Shown piece by piece: positions 45,633 to 55,373 of a stretch of 64,000 nucleotides of DNA. Where the stretch lies: assembly GCA_025936045.1 (NCBI GenBank), contig JAICUB010000014.1, positions 1 to 64,000 on the forward strand, given 5' to 3'. Numbering within the stretch: the stretch's first letter is position 1; each line of letters opens with the position of its first letter. The notes under the pieces are model-generated. The model saw nothing but the letters and a program-made list of their open reading frames with translations, had not been told where the DNA came from and made no database searches. The position numbers were made by a program, and so were the translations under genes. This DNA is from Polyangiaceae bacterium. GTDB lineage: Bacteria; Myxococcota_A; Polyangia; Polyangiales; Polyangiaceae.

Positions 45633-47468
45633 TTACGGCTTCGGTTGCGTCTTGGGTTCGAGCTCGGGGGACGGCAGGGTGCCGTTCGCCGGCTCGGGCG
45701 GTGGTAGCGTGGGGCGCTCGGACGTGCCGGCTTCGGAGAGGGTGCGCACGGAGTTCGGCGGCGTCGAATCGTGCGTGTTCGAGGGGCCGAGCAAGGCGAG
45801 GAGCGATTTTACGTCGACGGGCTTGAGCAGCGTCGGACGCCCCGAGAGCTTGAGGTAGTCGGCTTCCGCGCGACCGAGCGCGCCGCCCGTCACGAACACG
45901 AAGCGATCGGCGACGTGCGGGCGAGCCGCGCGCACCCGCTCGTGGAGTACGTGGCCGTTCGCCCCCGGCAGAAACACGTCGCACACGACGAGATCGGGCG
46001 TGTACGCCGGATCGAGCAGGAGGATTTCGGCTTCGGACGCGCTCGAAGCCGTGCGGACCTCGTGGGGCTTCAGGCCGCGGCGGAGCGTGCGCGACATCAC
46101 CGGGTCGTCGTCGATGACGAGGATGCGTCGTTCGCCCGGGCGCTGCACCGACGGCGGCAACGGCGTCTCGCTGAGCGAGGCCTGGCCGTCGCTGTCCACG
46201 CGGGGGAGCAGCACGTGAAACGCGGCGCCGCCTCCCGCACGCTCGTGCACTTCGATGTGGCCGCCGTGATCGGCGACGACGTCGCTGCAGATCTTGAGAC
46301 CGAGCCCCGCCGTGGTACCGCGGGCTTTGGTCGTGTAAAAGGGCGTGAAAATGTGTTCGACGGCGTCGGGCGGCAGGCCCGGGCCGTTGTCCTGCACCAT
46401 GAGGAGCACATGCGGCCCGTCGACGGCGGTGCGCACCCAAACTTGCGGTCGCGAGCCGCCGGAGCACGCGTCCGCCGCGTTGAAGACGAGATTCAGGACG
46501 ACCTGGCTCAGCGTGTCGGAGCGTCCGAGCGTGAAGCAATCGTGGTCGTAGCGCTCCGTCAGCGTCACGCCGAGCTTCTCGAGGTGCGGGCGAGCGACCA
46601 CCATGGCTTCGCGCGCGACGCTGCCCACGTCGAGCCGCGCGAGGGGGCGCTCGCGTTTGCCGACGGTCGTGAGCTTCTCGACCGTTTCGTTGATGCGTGC
46701 GATGGCGACGGCCATGTCCGAGCTGAGCTCGGCGAGCTCGGCGACGCCGCCGCCGAGCGCCGTGTCGCTCGACCCTGCAAAGATTCCGAGCTGATGGACC
46801 ACGCGCTCGAGCTCGTCGTGCTGCATGGCGAGCGCGCCGGCCGGGCTTTTGAGCTCGTGCGCGACCGTCGCGGTGACGAGGCCGACACCCGCGTTCGCGC
46901 CGCCCGCGACGAGCCGGTTGCGATCCATTTGGGCTTCCTCGAGATGGCGGTCGCGCTCGAGCGCCACCGCCGCGATCGAACAGACGGTCGTGACGTAGCG
47001 CAGCGTTTCTTCGTCGAGCATCGCCGCGTCGTCGAACATGAGCACGAGCGTCGCGAGCACCGTGCGGCGGTGCATGATCGGGTGGGCGAGCACGGCGCGC
47101 ACGCCGAGCGCCGCGATTTCGCTGGCATCCTCGACCGTCTCGATCTCGCGCCTCACGTCGTTCACATGCACGAGGCGCCGCGCGGTCGCGGCGCGCTCGG
47201 CGAGAGCACGCGCGCCGCGCCGCAGCCGGCTGGGATCGAGCTCGGGCCGCCGCGAGAGCCGCCGCTCCGCCGCGGGCTCGACCGCGCCGTCGGAGGCGAA
47301 CGCGAGTGCGCAGCGCGCGGGCGTCGCGTCGAGCAAGAGGTCGAGGCAATCCCCGAGCACACCGCCGGCCGATTCCGCGGCCAGCCTGCCGGCGAGCGCG
47401 TGCAAGGCATCGAGCCGACGAAGGCGGAGAGCGGGTGACATCCCGAAACGCCCTTCAGGGTAGACCAT
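45633..47468 (-). CDS. Hybrid sensor histidine kinase/response regulator
   Basis: 611 residues from ATG 47468, with GGAGGT 5 bases upstream (a strong start signal; longer in-frame ORF rejected). A GAF-like N-terminal domain (about 20-185: LVHVNDVRREIETVEDASEIAALGVRAVLAHPIMHRR) precedes HisKA with H204 (ATVAHELKSPAG), HATPase_c with N-box NLVFNAADAC, G1 DNGPGLP, G2 GLGLKICSDVV, and a C-terminal receiver with D497 (VVCDVFLPG). A Pro/Ser/Thr-rich tail ends it. Soluble, no TM. Its gene converges on the kinase, 8 bases apart. Confidence 0.93.
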   Translation of the reverse strand: MVYPEGRFGMSPALRLRRLDALHALAGRLAAESAGGVLGDCLDLLLDATPARCALAFASDGAVEPAAERRLSRRPELDPSRLRRGARALAERAATARRLVHVNDVRREIETVEDASEIAALGVRAVLAHPIMHRRTVLATLVLMFDDAAMLDEETLRYVTTVCSIAAVALERDRHLEEAQMDRNRLVAGGANAGVGLVTATVAHELKSPAGALAMQHDELERVVHQLGIFAGSSDTALGGGVAELAELSSDMAVAIARINETVEKLTTVGKRERPLARLDVGSVAREAMVVARPHLEKLGVTLTERYDHDCFTLGRSDTLSQVVLNLVFNAADACSGGSRPQVWVRTAVDGPHVLLMVQDNGPGLPPDAVEHIFTPFYTTKARGTTAGLGLKICSDVVADHGGHIEVHERAGGGAAFHVLLPRVDSDGQASLSETPLPPSVQRPGERRILVIDDDPVMSRTLRRGLKPHEVRTASSASEAEILLLDPAYTPDLVVCDVFLPGANGHVLHERVRAARPHVADRFVFVTGGALGRAEADYLKLSGRPTLLKPVDVKSLLALLGPSNTHDSTPPNSVRTLSEAGTSERPTLPPPEPANGTLPSPELEPKTQPKP

Positions 47469-47503
47469 CCGTGACCTCCCTTCGAACGGAGGTACAGGTC
47501 TAC

Positions 47504-48091
47504 TCACAGACTGAGGCGCAGAACGGGATACTGAATCTGCTCGTGAACGACCTCGAAGCCGGCGTTCTCGAAGAGCGCGAGAGGTCCCGTCCAGAGCTCG
47601 TCGTCGCGCACGCCTTCGGCGCGGCGCGGGAATGCTTCGAGCGTGCGCGCTCCCGCAGCGCGCGCGAGTTCGAGCCCGCATTTCAGGAGAGCGCGCGCGA
47701 TGCCTTGGCGCCGGAAGTCCTGGTCGACGAGAAAACAGCCGACCGTCCAAACGTCGGCGCGCGCCGGTGTGAGTCCGGGTAGCGCGCGGTAGGGCCGCTG
47801 CGCATAGATTTTGGGTACCTCCGCCGCCGGCTCGAGCTTCATCCACCCGACGACCGAGCCGTCTTCGCGTTTTGCCACGACGCCCGCGAGCGGCCGCTCC
47901 GCCCGTTCGAGGAGCTCACGCCGATTCACGTCCGGCTCGAATGCGAGCCGGGCTTGCCACTCGTTCTTGTCGCCACCGAAGTGCCAATACGAACAGAAGC
48001 AGCTCGAGCCAGTGCGATCGAACAGACGTGCGAGCTCGGGTGCGCTCGCGCGGTCGAGCGCTTCGCACACGAAGGGGCTCGCGGTGCTCAC
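47504..48091 (-). CDS. GNAT-family N-acetyltransferase
   Basis: 195 residues from GTG 48091. GNAT core: [41 protein letters not shown] holds the acetyl-CoA pyrophosphate loop (Q/RxxGxG/A, here RRQGIA). [17 protein letters not shown] near the N-terminus is a distinctive insertion. Substrate unknown. Overlaps gatA by 4 bases (GTGA), and is thus coupled to gatCA. Confidence 0.85.
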   Translation of the reverse strand: MSTASPFVCEALDRASAPELARLFDRTGSSCFCSYWHFGGDKNEWQARLAFEPDVNRRELLERAERPLAGVVAKREDGSVVGWMKLEPAAEVPKIYAQRPYRALPGLTPARADVWTVGCFLVDQDFRRQGIARALLKCGLELARAAGARTLEAFPRRAEGVRDDELWTGPLALFENAGFEVVHEQIQYPVLRLSL

Positions 48092-49584
48092 GAAGCGGCG
48101 AGCCGTTCGACCGCGGCGGCGACGGTGAGGAGTTTTTCTTCGCCGAACGCCGGTGCGAGTAGCTGGAGCCCCACCGGGAGGGCGGGGCGATCGGCGCGCG
48201 CCTTGGTGGTGCCGCACGGCACGCTGATGCCGGCGATGCCCGCGAGGCTCGCCGGCAGCGTGTAGACGTCGCCGAGGTACATCGCGAGCGGGTCGTCCAC
48301 CTTTTCGCCGAGACGGAACGCGGGCGTAGGGCTCGTGGGCGTTGCGATCACGTCCACGTCCTCGAACGCGTCGTCGAAGTCGCGGCGGATGAGCGTGCGC
48401 ACCTGTTGCGCCTTCTTGTAGTACGCGTCGTAGTAGCCGGCGCTGAGCACGTAGGTGCCGAGCAGAATGCGGCGCTTCACTTCGGCGCCGAACCCCGCGT
48501 CGCGCGTTGCGCCGTACATCTGCACGAGGCTCGCGCGCTCAGGCTCGATGCGCAGGCCGAAGCGCACGCCGTCGAAACGCGCGAGGTTGCTCGACGCCTC
48601 GGCGGTCGCGACGATGTAGTACGTCGCGACGCCGTAGTGCGTGTGCGCGAGCTTCACCGGGCGCACGGCGCAACCCTCGCGCTCGAGCGCGGCGATGGCG
48701 GCGCGAACGCGCTCCGCCACGTCGGGATCGAGCCCTTCGGCGAAGTACTCTTCCGGCACGCCGATGCGAAGCGGCTTCACGTCGCGCTCGCACGCGCCCG
48801 CGTAGTCGCCGGCGGGGAGCGCCGCCGCCGTCGAATCGCGCGGATCGGCGCCCGAAATGGCGCTGAGCACGTGCGCGGCGCTCCGCACGTCGCGCGCGAA
48901 GGGCCCAACCTGATCGAGGCTCGACGCGAAGGCGACGAGCCCGTAGCGCGAGACGCGGCCGTAAGTCGGCTTGATGCCGACGATGCCGCAGAGTGCTGCC
49001 GGCTGGCGGATCGAGCCGCCGGTGTCGCTGCCGAGCGACGCCGAGGCCATGCCGCCGGCGACGGCGACGGCGCTCCCGCTCGACGAGCCGCCCGGCGTGC
49101 GCGTCGGATCGACCGGGTTCTTCGCCGGGCCGAACGCGGAGTTTTCCCCGGACGAGCCCATCGCGAACTCGTCCATGTTCGTCTTGCCGACGAGCAGCGC
49201 ACCCGCGGCGCGCAGGCGCGCGACGGCGGTCGCGTCGTAGGGCGGGCACCAGCCGGCTGCTGCGCCACCCGGGCGCCCGTCGGGGCCGCGCCGCGTGAGG
49301 ATGCGTGAGCCGCAGGTGGTCGGAGCGTCGGTCGTGCAGAGGGCGTCTTTGACGGCGATGGGGACGCCCGCAAGCGGGCCGAGCGGCTCACCCTGCGCCC
49401 GCTTCCGATCGACCTCGGCGGCGGCGGCCAGTACGGGCGCTTCGCTCACGTGGAGAAATGCGTTCAGTGCGCTTTTTTCGCGAATGCGCTCGAGCGCGCC
49501 GCGCGCGAGCTCCGTGGCCGAAACGTCACCTTTTTTTACGGCTGCCGCGAGCGCGGCGACCGGCAAATCGAGAGGAGCGGCCAT
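48088..49584 (-). CDS. gatA: Glutamyl/aspartyl-tRNA amidotransferase subunit A
   Basis: 498 residues. Amidase-signature Lys-Ser-Ser triad: K in [11 protein letters not shown], and [14 protein letters not shown] and [13 protein letters not shown]. With GatB and GatC it converts Glu-tRNA-Gln or Asp-tRNA-Asn to the amidated form. ATG overlaps the gatC stop by one base (TAATG). gatB is not in the window. Confidence 0.96.
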   Translation of the reverse strand: MAAPLDLPVAALAAAVKKGDVSATELARGALERIREKSALNAFLHVSEAPVLAAAAEVDRKRAQGEPLGPLAGVPIAVKDALCTTDAPTTCGSRILTRRGPDGRPGGAAAGWCPPYDATAVARLRAAGALLVGKTNMDEFAMGSSGENSAFGPAKNPVDPTRTPGGSSSGSAVAVAGGMASASLGSDTGGSIRQPAALCGIVGIKPTYGRVSRYGLVAFASSLDQVGPFARDVRSAAHVLSAISGADPRDSTAAALPAGDYAGACERDVKPLRIGVPEEYFAEGLDPDVAERVRAAIAALEREGCAVRPVKLAHTHYGVATYYIVATAEASSNLARFDGVRFGLRIEPERASLVQMYGATRDAGFGAEVKRRILLGTYVLSAGYYDAYYKKAQQVRTLIRRDFDDAFEDVDVIATPTSPTPAFRLGEKVDDPLAMYLGDVYTLPASLAGIAGISVPCGTTKARADRPALPVGLQLLAPAFGEEKLLTVAAAVERLAAS

Positions 49585-49874
49585 TATTCGTCCACGAATC
49601 CAGGTACGGCGAACGACCCACCGCCACGCCGCGGGGCTTCCGCGAGCGCCCGGTCGTGGTCGAGACTCGGGATGAGCGCGTCCTCCCGCAGGGGCGTTCG
49701 CTCCGCGGCGACGTGCGCCGTGGCCGGAATTCCGTCGGTGGGGAGGGCGGCCAGCTGCTCGACATGTCCCAGGATTTTCGCGAGGTCGCGCTGCATGCGC
49801 TCGACCTCGTCGCCGTCGAGCTCGAGTCGCGCGAGCTTCGCGACGTGCAGCACCGTTTCCCGGGTGATCGCCAT
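49584..49874 (-). CDS. gatC: Glutamyl/aspartyl-tRNA amidotransferase subunit C
   Basis: 96 residues: [39 protein letters not shown] matches GatC, which wraps GatA and GatB. First gene of gatC-gatA-GNAT. Divergent from the kinase at 50119. Confidence 0.95.
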   Translation of the reverse strand: MAITRETVLHVAKLARLELDGDEVERMQRDLAKILGHVEQLAALPTDGIPATAHVAAERTPLREDALIPSLDHDRALAEAPRRGGGSFAVPGFVDE

Positions 49875-50118
49875 GCGCCCGCTCTAGCACCGCGGGAGTC
49901 GCCGATGGAAGACCGGTCAGCGACCGAGTGCAAAACATCCGTTCAGGCAGCCGAATTTCGCAGCGGACCCCGCGCTCGAGCGCGCAACTTCCGGCTCGAG
50001 CGGCCGATGCCAGCGTGTGACCGGGGTTCCTTCTTCACACACCTCGACGGCCATCACTTCCGTCTATATCCTCCGCAGGCCGCAGCGTCCCGCCCCGAAG
50101 CGGGCGGCTGCGGGGGCG
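49875..50118. other. Intergenic stretch between gatC and the membrane-anchored kinase
   Basis: About 244 bases of divergent intergenic sequence. A TCTATATCC run near 50072 is the main AT-rich element and may be part of the kinase promoter. I see no ORF with coding character on either strand. Confidence 0.4.
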
Positions 50119-51807
50119 GTGCGCTTGAGACACGGTGAATTCAAAGCTGGCGAGCTGATTCCGGGCAGTCGATATCGGGTGCTCGGTCTGCTCGGCGCGG
50201 GCGGCATGGGTACGGTGTACGAGGTCGAGCACACGGAGCTCGGCAAGCGCTTCGTGCTGAAAGCGCTCTTGAGCGATCTGTCACGCCGCGAAGACTTGGT
50301 GGCGCGGCTCCGCAACGAGCAGCGCGCGCTCGGGCGACTCGAGCACCCGAACATCGTCAACGTCACGGATGCTGGCGTGACGACGACGAACGTTCCGTAC
50401 TTCGTGATGGAGCGTCTCGACGGCGAGACGCTCGGCGCGCGCATCAAGCGCGCAGGTTGTCTCCCGATCGGCGAGGCGCTCGAGGTCGCCGCGTCCGTCC
50501 TCGACGGACTCGCCGCTGCCCACGAGATCGGCGTCGTTCATCGCGACGTGAAGCCGCAGAACATCTTCCTCGCGCACGGGAAATACCCCAAAATCCTCGA
50601 TTTCGGCGTGGCCAAGGTGGCCGACACGGGCGGCGCGATCACCGCGCGCGGCGTCGCCGTCGGCACGCCGCGTTACATGTCGCCCGAACAAGCGAGCGGG
50701 GAGAAGCTCGACGGCCGCTCCGACATCTACGCCGTGGGGCTCTTGCTCTACGAGATGACGGTAGGGAAGGGGCCGTTCGACGACGCGCGCGACGCGAACG
50801 AGATGTTGCTCGCGCATCTGAGCCATCTGCCGCCGCGCTTGTCATCGCGCGTCGGCAGCGTCACGCGCGACCTCGACGAGTTCTCGGCGAGCTTGCTCGC
50901 GAAGAGTCCGGCGGCGCGCCCGCCCACGGCGCGCGACGCCGCCGCGGCGATGCGCACGCTCGCCATCCCGTATCAGCGCGGGCCGCGCGAGGGAGCGGCG
51001 CACGCGCAGACGGTGCGGCTCGGGGAGAAGCTCGACGCCGTGAAGACGCGCGCGGACGGCATCGCAGCGCGCCAGGCGTGGAACCTGCGCGAAGGTACGA
51101 CCGAGGACGCGAAGACGCTCGCGCGCATCCAGCGCTCCGGGCCGAACGACACGCTGATCGACCCGGCTTCCCAGCGCGGAACGAACACCCCGAGCGGGGC
51201 TGAGCCGATGACGCTCCCCGACTCCACGCTGCGCGACTACGACGGCGCCGCTCCGACGACGCGCACCGAGATCCTCTCGATCGTCGACGTTCCGAACGCA
51301 GGGGACGTCGAAACGCACACGCGCGTCCCGCTCACGCCGCCGAACGGCTCGCAAACGCTCGATCCGGTGCCGCTTTCGAGGCTGCCCAGTGTGCCGCCCG
51401 CGGACGGCCGACGAGCCCGTGTCGCCGCGGGCCTCTTGCTCGCGCTCGCGGCAGGTGTCGCGAGCTTCGCCTACGCGCTCACGCACGGGCCGTCGGAGCT
51501 GCCGGCGACCGCTTCTGCGGAAACGCCGAGGGGGGGAGTGGGCGCCGTCGCAGCGTCACACGCCGTCGCAGCGTCACACGTCGTTGCTGCATCACACGCC
51601 GTCACGGCGCCGGAGATCGCCGCTCCGGTCATTCCGGTCGCCGTCACGACTCCGGCGAAGGCGCCGGAAGCGCGGACTTCGAGCCCCGTTTTGGCGAAGG
51701 TGGGCGCGGCGGCGACGAGCGCGCCCCCCCAAAAACCAAAAAAATCAGCCAAACGGAACGCTACGGCGCCGCACCTCCCGGACGGCTTGCCGAGCTCCGG
51801 CTTGTAG
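50119..51807 (+). CDS. Membrane-anchored Ser/Thr protein kinase
   Basis: 562 residues from GTG 50119 (50017 GTG alternative). N-terminal kinase: [24 protein letters not shown] (H141-D143), DFG (D161), [11 protein letters not shown] disordered Ser/Thr/Pro segment, one TM (about 435-455: [20 protein letters not shown]), then an Ala/Val/Pro-rich extracytoplasmic tail with VAASHAV repeats and no PASTA domain. Signal input outside the cell is possible. Upstream of rpsB but in the same direction with a 139-base gap. Confidence 0.92.
   Translation: MRLRHGEFKAGELIPGSRYRVLGLLGAGGMGTVYEVEHTELGKRFVLKALLSDLSRREDLVARLRNEQRALGRLEHPNIVNVTDAGVTTTNVPYFVMERLDGETLGARIKRAGCLPIGEALEVAASVLDGLAAAHEIGVVHRDVKPQNIFLAHGKYPKILDFGVAKVADTGGAITARGVAVGTPRYMSPEQASGEKLDGRSDIYAVGLLLYEMTVGKGPFDDARDANEMLLAHLSHLPPRLSSRVGSVTRDLDEFSASLLAKSPAARPPTARDAAAAMRTLAIPYQRGPREGAAHAQTVRLGEKLDAVKTRADGIAARQAWNLREGTTEDAKTLARIQRSGPNDTLIDPASQRGTNTPSGAEPMTLPDSTLRDYDGAAPTTRTEILSIVDVPNAGDVETHTRVPLTPPNGSQTLDPVPLSRLPSVPPADGRRARVAAGLLLALAAGVASFAYALTHGPSELPATASAETPRGGVGAVAASHAVAASHVVAASHAVTAPEIAAPVIPVAVTTPAKAPEARTSSPVLAKVGAAATSAPPQKPKKSAKRNATAPHLPDGLPSSGL
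51544..51597. repeat. Three 18-base repeats coding VAASHAV units
   Basis: Units at 51544-51561, 51562-51579 (identical) and 51580-51597 (diverged) encode six-residue AASHAV-type repeats in the extracytoplasmic tail of the membrane kinase, with His in each unit. Confidence 0.8.
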
Positions 51808-51822
51808 CGTAATAGTCCCGCC

Positions 51823-51841
51823 CCCGCGGATTTACCGCGGG
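51823..51841 (+). terminator. Perfect hairpin in the rpsB leader
   Basis: CCCGCGG-ATTTA-CCGCGGG, a perfect 7-base-pair stem with an AT loop, sits 16 bases after the kinase stop codon and 106 bases before rpsB. It could end kinase transcription or act in S2 leader control; no T-tract follows. Confidence 0.5.
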
Positions 51842-51946
51842 TACACCACACGCCCCGGTGCGCGTCCGTTGGGTTCGGTGCTGGCAGCTTCGGCGGTCGG
51901 CTTGCCCACGGCGGGGCGGAGGAACAACCGAAAGGAGCAGCGCTTC

Positions 51947-52837
51947 ATGGCAGACGTTCAAAACACCGCCTCATCGGCGGCATCCGATTCCTCGTTCGAG
52001 CCCTCCGTTTCCGAAGGGCGTCGCACGCCGAGGGATCCCTCCCAACCGCTCGGCGTCCGCGAGCTCTTCGAAGCGGGCGTCCACTTCGGTCACCAGACCA
52101 AGCGCTGGAACCCGAAGATGCGCCCGTTCATCTACGGCGCGCGTAGCGGCATCCACATCGTCGATCTCGACCAGACGGCGCGGCTCTTCAAGCGCGCGTT
52201 CGACTTCTTGAGCGACACGGTCTCGCGCGGTGGCTCGGTGCTGTTCGTCGGCACCAAGCGCCAGGCGCAGGACATCGTGCAGGAAGAGGCGCGCCGCGCC
52301 GGCATGTTCTACGTCACGAACCGTTGGCTCGGCGGCACGCTCACGAACTTTCGGACCATCAAGGGCGGTCTCGACCGGCTCCGCACGCTCGAGCGCATGC
52401 GCGAGGACGGCACGCACCAGCAGCTGCCGAAGAAGGAAGTCGTTCAGCTCGAGAAGGAGCGCGCGCGGCTCGAGAAGTACATCGGCGGCCTCAAGGGCAT
52501 GGGCCAGCTGCCGCAAGCCGTGTTCGTGATCGACCCGGCGCAGGAAGGGATCGCGGTGAGCGAGGCACGCAAGCTGCGCATTCCGATCGTGGCCATCACC
52601 GACACGAACTGCGATCCCGATCTCGTCGATTACGTCATTCCCGGTAACGACGACGCCATTCGCTCGGTACGGCTCGTGACGGGCGCCGTCGCCGACGCGT
52701 GCGTCTACGGGCTCGCGCGCCGTCGCGACCACCAGCAGGGCGGCGAGCGTGAAGGTGGCGGCGGCGGCCGCCCCGGCATCGATACGCAGGTCATCTACGC
52801 ACCCCGCGGACCGCGTGGGCCCGAAGGGGCGAGCTGA
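51947..52837 (+). CDS. rpsB: 30S ribosomal protein S2 with N-terminal extension
   Basis: 296 residues, well above the usual 230-260. A good AAAGGAG lies 9 bases before ATG 51947. The conserved core starts [22 protein letters not shown] (near residue 37), so about 35 Ser/Pro-rich residues precede it; there is a Gly/Arg-rich C-terminal extension ([15 protein letters not shown]). Four bases (stop to start) separate it from tsf. Confidence 0.95.
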   Translation: MADVQNTASSAASDSSFEPSVSEGRRTPRDPSQPLGVRELFEAGVHFGHQTKRWNPKMRPFIYGARSGIHIVDLDQTARLFKRAFDFLSDTVSRGGSVLFVGTKRQAQDIVQEEARRAGMFYVTNRWLGGTLTNFRTIKGGLDRLRTLERMREDGTHQQLPKKEVVQLEKERARLEKYIGGLKGMGQLPQAVFVIDPAQEGIAVSEARKLRIPIVAITDTNCDPDLVDYVIPGNDDAIRSVRLVTGAVADACVYGLARRRDHQQGGEREGGGGGRPGIDTQVIYAPRGPRGPEGAS

Positions 52838-52840
52838 GTC

Positions 52841-53776
52841 ATGGCCGAGCAAGTCAGCATGCAGCAGGTGAAGGAGCTTCGCGACCGCACGCAAGCGGGG
52901 CTCAACGATTGTCGCAGCGCGATGGTCGAAGCCGCCGGCGACATGGAGAAGGCAGTCGAGATCATCCTGAAGAAGGGTCTCGCGAAGAGCGCCAAACGCG
53001 CCGGAGCGATCGCGACGGAAGGCGTCGTGACGGCGCTCGTCGCGCAAGACGGCAAGTCCGCCGTGCTCGTCGAGGTGAACATCCAGACGGATTTCGCCGC
53101 ACGCAACGCCGAGTTCGTGGACTTCGCGAACAAGGTGACGCAGGCAGCGCTCGCCGCCAAGACGGGCGCGGACCTCGGCGCCGAGAAGTTTCCGGGCGGG
53201 AGCGCGACCGTGGAAGAGACGCGCGCCGCGCTCGTCGGCAAGCTCGGCGAGAACATCACGGTGCGCCGCTGGGAGCGCGTCACGGTCGACGGTCCGGGCA
53301 AGGTCCACGCGTACGTGCATCTCGGCGGCAAAGTCGGCGTGATCCTCGGTGCTCGCCTCGGCAACCAGGCGGCCGCCGCCAAGCCGAGCTTCGAGAAGTT
53401 CGTAGACGACTCGGCGATGCAAATTGCCGCGATGGCGCCGCTCTTCGTATCGGGTTCCGAGGTCCCGGCGGACGCGAAGACCAAGCAAGCCGCCATCTTC
53501 GAGGCTCAACTCGTAGAAGAGGGCAAGCCCGAGCAGGCGCGCCCCAAGATCATCGAGGGCAAGCTCGCCAAGTGGCTGAAGGAAGTGTGCTTGCTCGAGC
53601 AGCCGAGCGTGATGGAGTCGGAGAAGACGGTGGAGCAGCTGCGTGCGGAGCTCGCGAAGGAGCTCGGCACGGAGGTGACGCTGTCGCGCTTCGTGCGCTT
53701 CGAGCGCGGTGAAGGCATCGACAAGCCGACCGCGCCCGACTTCGCGAGTGAAGTGGCCAAGATGGCCGGGGGATGA
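52841..53776 (+). CDS. tsf: Elongation factor Ts
   Basis: 311 residues. UBA-like N-terminal domain (VKELRDRTQAGLNDCRSAMVEAAGDMEKAVEIILKKG), then two core halves with TDFAARNAEFVDFANK. Catalyses GDP release from EF-Tu. Overlaps the polysaccharide deacetylase by 4 bases; pyrH, the usual follower, is absent. Confidence 0.96.
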   Translation: MAEQVSMQQVKELRDRTQAGLNDCRSAMVEAAGDMEKAVEIILKKGLAKSAKRAGAIATEGVVTALVAQDGKSAVLVEVNIQTDFAARNAEFVDFANKVTQAALAAKTGADLGAEKFPGGSATVEETRAALVGKLGENITVRRWERVTVDGPGKVHAYVHLGGKVGVILGARLGNQAAAAKPSFEKFVDDSAMQIAAMAPLFVSGSEVPADAKTKQAAIFEAQLVEEGKPEQARPKIIEGKLAKWLKEVCLLEQPSVMESEKTVEQLRAELAKELGTEVTLSRFVRFERGEGIDKPTAPDFASEVAKMAGG

Positions 53777-54684
53777 GGCTCGCCGCGGTCTCGGTCGACC
53801 TCGACGAGATTCATCACTACTACGCCATCCACGGCCTGCCGGCCGCCGAACGCGCGGCACACGTGGTCTACGACCGCGCGGTGCCGCGCGCTTCGGACTG
53901 GGCGCAGAGTTTCGGCCTGCCGCTCACATTTTTCGTCGTGGGGCGGGATCTGGAGCGCTCCGAGAACGCGGAGACGGTCCGGACGCTCTCGAGCCAGGGC
54001 CACGAGCTCGCCAACCACAGCTACTCGCACCACTACGATCTGACTCTGCGCGACGCCGCCGAGATGGCGCGTGAGGTCGCGGGCGGCATCGAGGCCATCG
54101 TGCGCGCGACCGGGGCGCGGCCGAGCGGCTTTCGCGCTCCCGGTTATCTCGTGAACGACGAGCTCGTCCGCGTCCTCGCGTCTCTCGGCGTCGGTTACGA
54201 CTCGTCGGTCTTCCCGAGCCCCGCGTACTACGCCGCCAAAGCCGCGAAGCTCCTCGCGCTGAAGCTCCGCGGGCGGACGTCGCACTCCGTGCGCGGCTCG
54301 AGCTCGGTGCTGCGCGCGCCCACGCGGCCCTATCGGCTGGGCGCGCCGTATTGGAAGAAGGGCGACGGACTGCCGGAGCTGCCGATCCAGGTGACGCCCG
54401 GCACGCGGCTGCCGTACATCGGCACCTCGCTCGTCCTCGCGGGGCCTGACGGCGCACGGCTCATGACGCGGACGCTGATGCTCGAGCCGTTCGTGAATCT
54501 CGAGCTCCACGGCTTCGATTTCCTCGGCACCGACGACGGGCTCGACGAGCTCGTGCCGCACCAGCCGGACGCGCGCCTCGCGCGTAGCGCCAAGCTCGCT
54601 GCGCTCAGCGCGGCCGTCGAGCTTCTGCGCAAGATGGGCTTTCGCTTCGTGCGGCTCGATGAGGCGTCGCACACGGTGAGCTGA
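53773..54684 (+). CDS. Polysaccharide deacetylase family protein
   Basis: 303 residues. NodB-homology features: VSVDLDEIHHYY (catalytic/metal Asp), FFVVGRDLERSENAE, metal-binding HELANHSYSHHYDLT, and SGFRAPGYLVNDELV. No signal peptide; cytosolic carbohydrate-esterase or related (inference). Coupled to tsf by ATGA overlap, which is odd for a cell-envelope enzyme. Confidence 0.85.
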   Translation: MRLAAVSVDLDEIHHYYAIHGLPAAERAAHVVYDRAVPRASDWAQSFGLPLTFFVVGRDLERSENAETVRTLSSQGHELANHSYSHHYDLTLRDAAEMAREVAGGIEAIVRATGARPSGFRAPGYLVNDELVRVLASLGVGYDSSVFPSPAYYAAKAAKLLALKLRGRTSHSVRGSSSVLRAPTRPYRLGAPYWKKGDGLPELPIQVTPGTRLPYIGTSLVLAGPDGARLMTRTLMLEPFVNLELHGFDFLGTDDGLDELVPHQPDARLARSAKLAALSAAVELLRKMGFRFVRLDEASHTVS

Positions 54685-54817
54685 CACTCGTCGTTTCCGC
54701 GGGCGGAACGGCGCTCGCCCCGCGGTACGTGGCAGCGGTCACCGAGAACCCGACGGAGAAGCAAGCAAGGGCGAGAGCGCTCACGGCGACGGATTTGGGA
54801 TCGTAAGCGGAAGTCAT
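54605..54817 (-). CDS. Possible small membrane protein
   Basis: 70 residues with AAAAGGA 5 bases before ATG 54817 and one hydrophobic segment (VAVSALALACFSVGFSVTAATY). Its 3' third is antisense to the end of the deacetylase gene, which lowers confidence. Confidence 0.35.
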   Translation of the reverse strand: MTSAYDPKSVAVSALALACFSVGFSVTAATYRGASAVPPAETTSVSSPCATPHRAARSESPSCAEARRPR

Positions 54818-54902
54818 GCGGTCCTTTTCGCTCGAGCCGGTAGGCGCGAGTCGAGCGACCGAAGGAGCAAGCGCCGCGCCAGCGAGACCGGCCCGAATTA
54901 AT

Positions 54903-55373
54903 TCAGGATTTCGAGGCGGGTGGCGTGTCCGTCAGGCCACGGGCGTGGGGTCGCAGCCACGTCCGGGCAAGCAGCGTGAGAGCTAGGGCACCGAGCACGG
55001 CGCCCGTGGCGTCGGCGAGCGCATCCTCGACGTCCGCCGAGCGATCGGGAAGGCCGAGCTGATAGAGTTCGAGCAACACGCCGACGAGCGTCGCGGCGAC
55101 GACGGCGACCCAACGCAGCGGAGCGCGCTTGCGCGTGGGGAGCGCGTAGCGGAGCGCGCGATACGTGAGCAGCTGCAACCCACAAAAGGCTGCGAGGTGA
55201 TTCAGCTTGTCGCTCGGCAACCCGATGTCGAGCTCGGGCTGAGGCACCCCGCTGCTGCCGCCGACGAAGATCGCGACGGCCCAACCTAGAGCCGGGACGA
55301 CGTTGCGGACGAAGCCGCCGCGGAGGGGCGGAACCCGGGGGACCGCGCCGTCCCCCGGCGCGGTCTCAGTCAC
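54903..55373 (-). CDS. VanZ family membrane protein
   Basis: 156 residues from GTG 55373 with about four TM segments. FVGGSSGVPQPELDIGLPSDKLNHLAAFCGLQLL carries the VanZ-like DKxxH motif (SDKLNH), then GVLLELYQLGLPDRSADVEDALADATGAVLGAL. Function of most VanZ-like proteins is unknown. Overlaps the MFS stop by 8 bases, downstream end of the minus-strand unit. Confidence 0.85.
   Translation of the reverse strand: MTETAPGDGAVPRVPPLRGGFVRNVVPALGWAVAIFVGGSSGVPQPELDIGLPSDKLNHLAAFCGLQLLTYRALRYALPTRKRAPLRWVAVVAATLVGVLLELYQLGLPDRSADVEDALADATGAVLGALALTLLARTWLRPHARGLTDTPPASKS

Noticed and set aside
45133-47438. Long ORFs of over 500 codons on both strands across the kinase/histidine-kinase genes
   Set aside because: Arg-rich shadows of the correct frames, which carry all kinase motifs.
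51971-53860. 629-codon minus-strand ORF over rpsB-tsf
   Set aside because: Antisense to two universally conserved genes.
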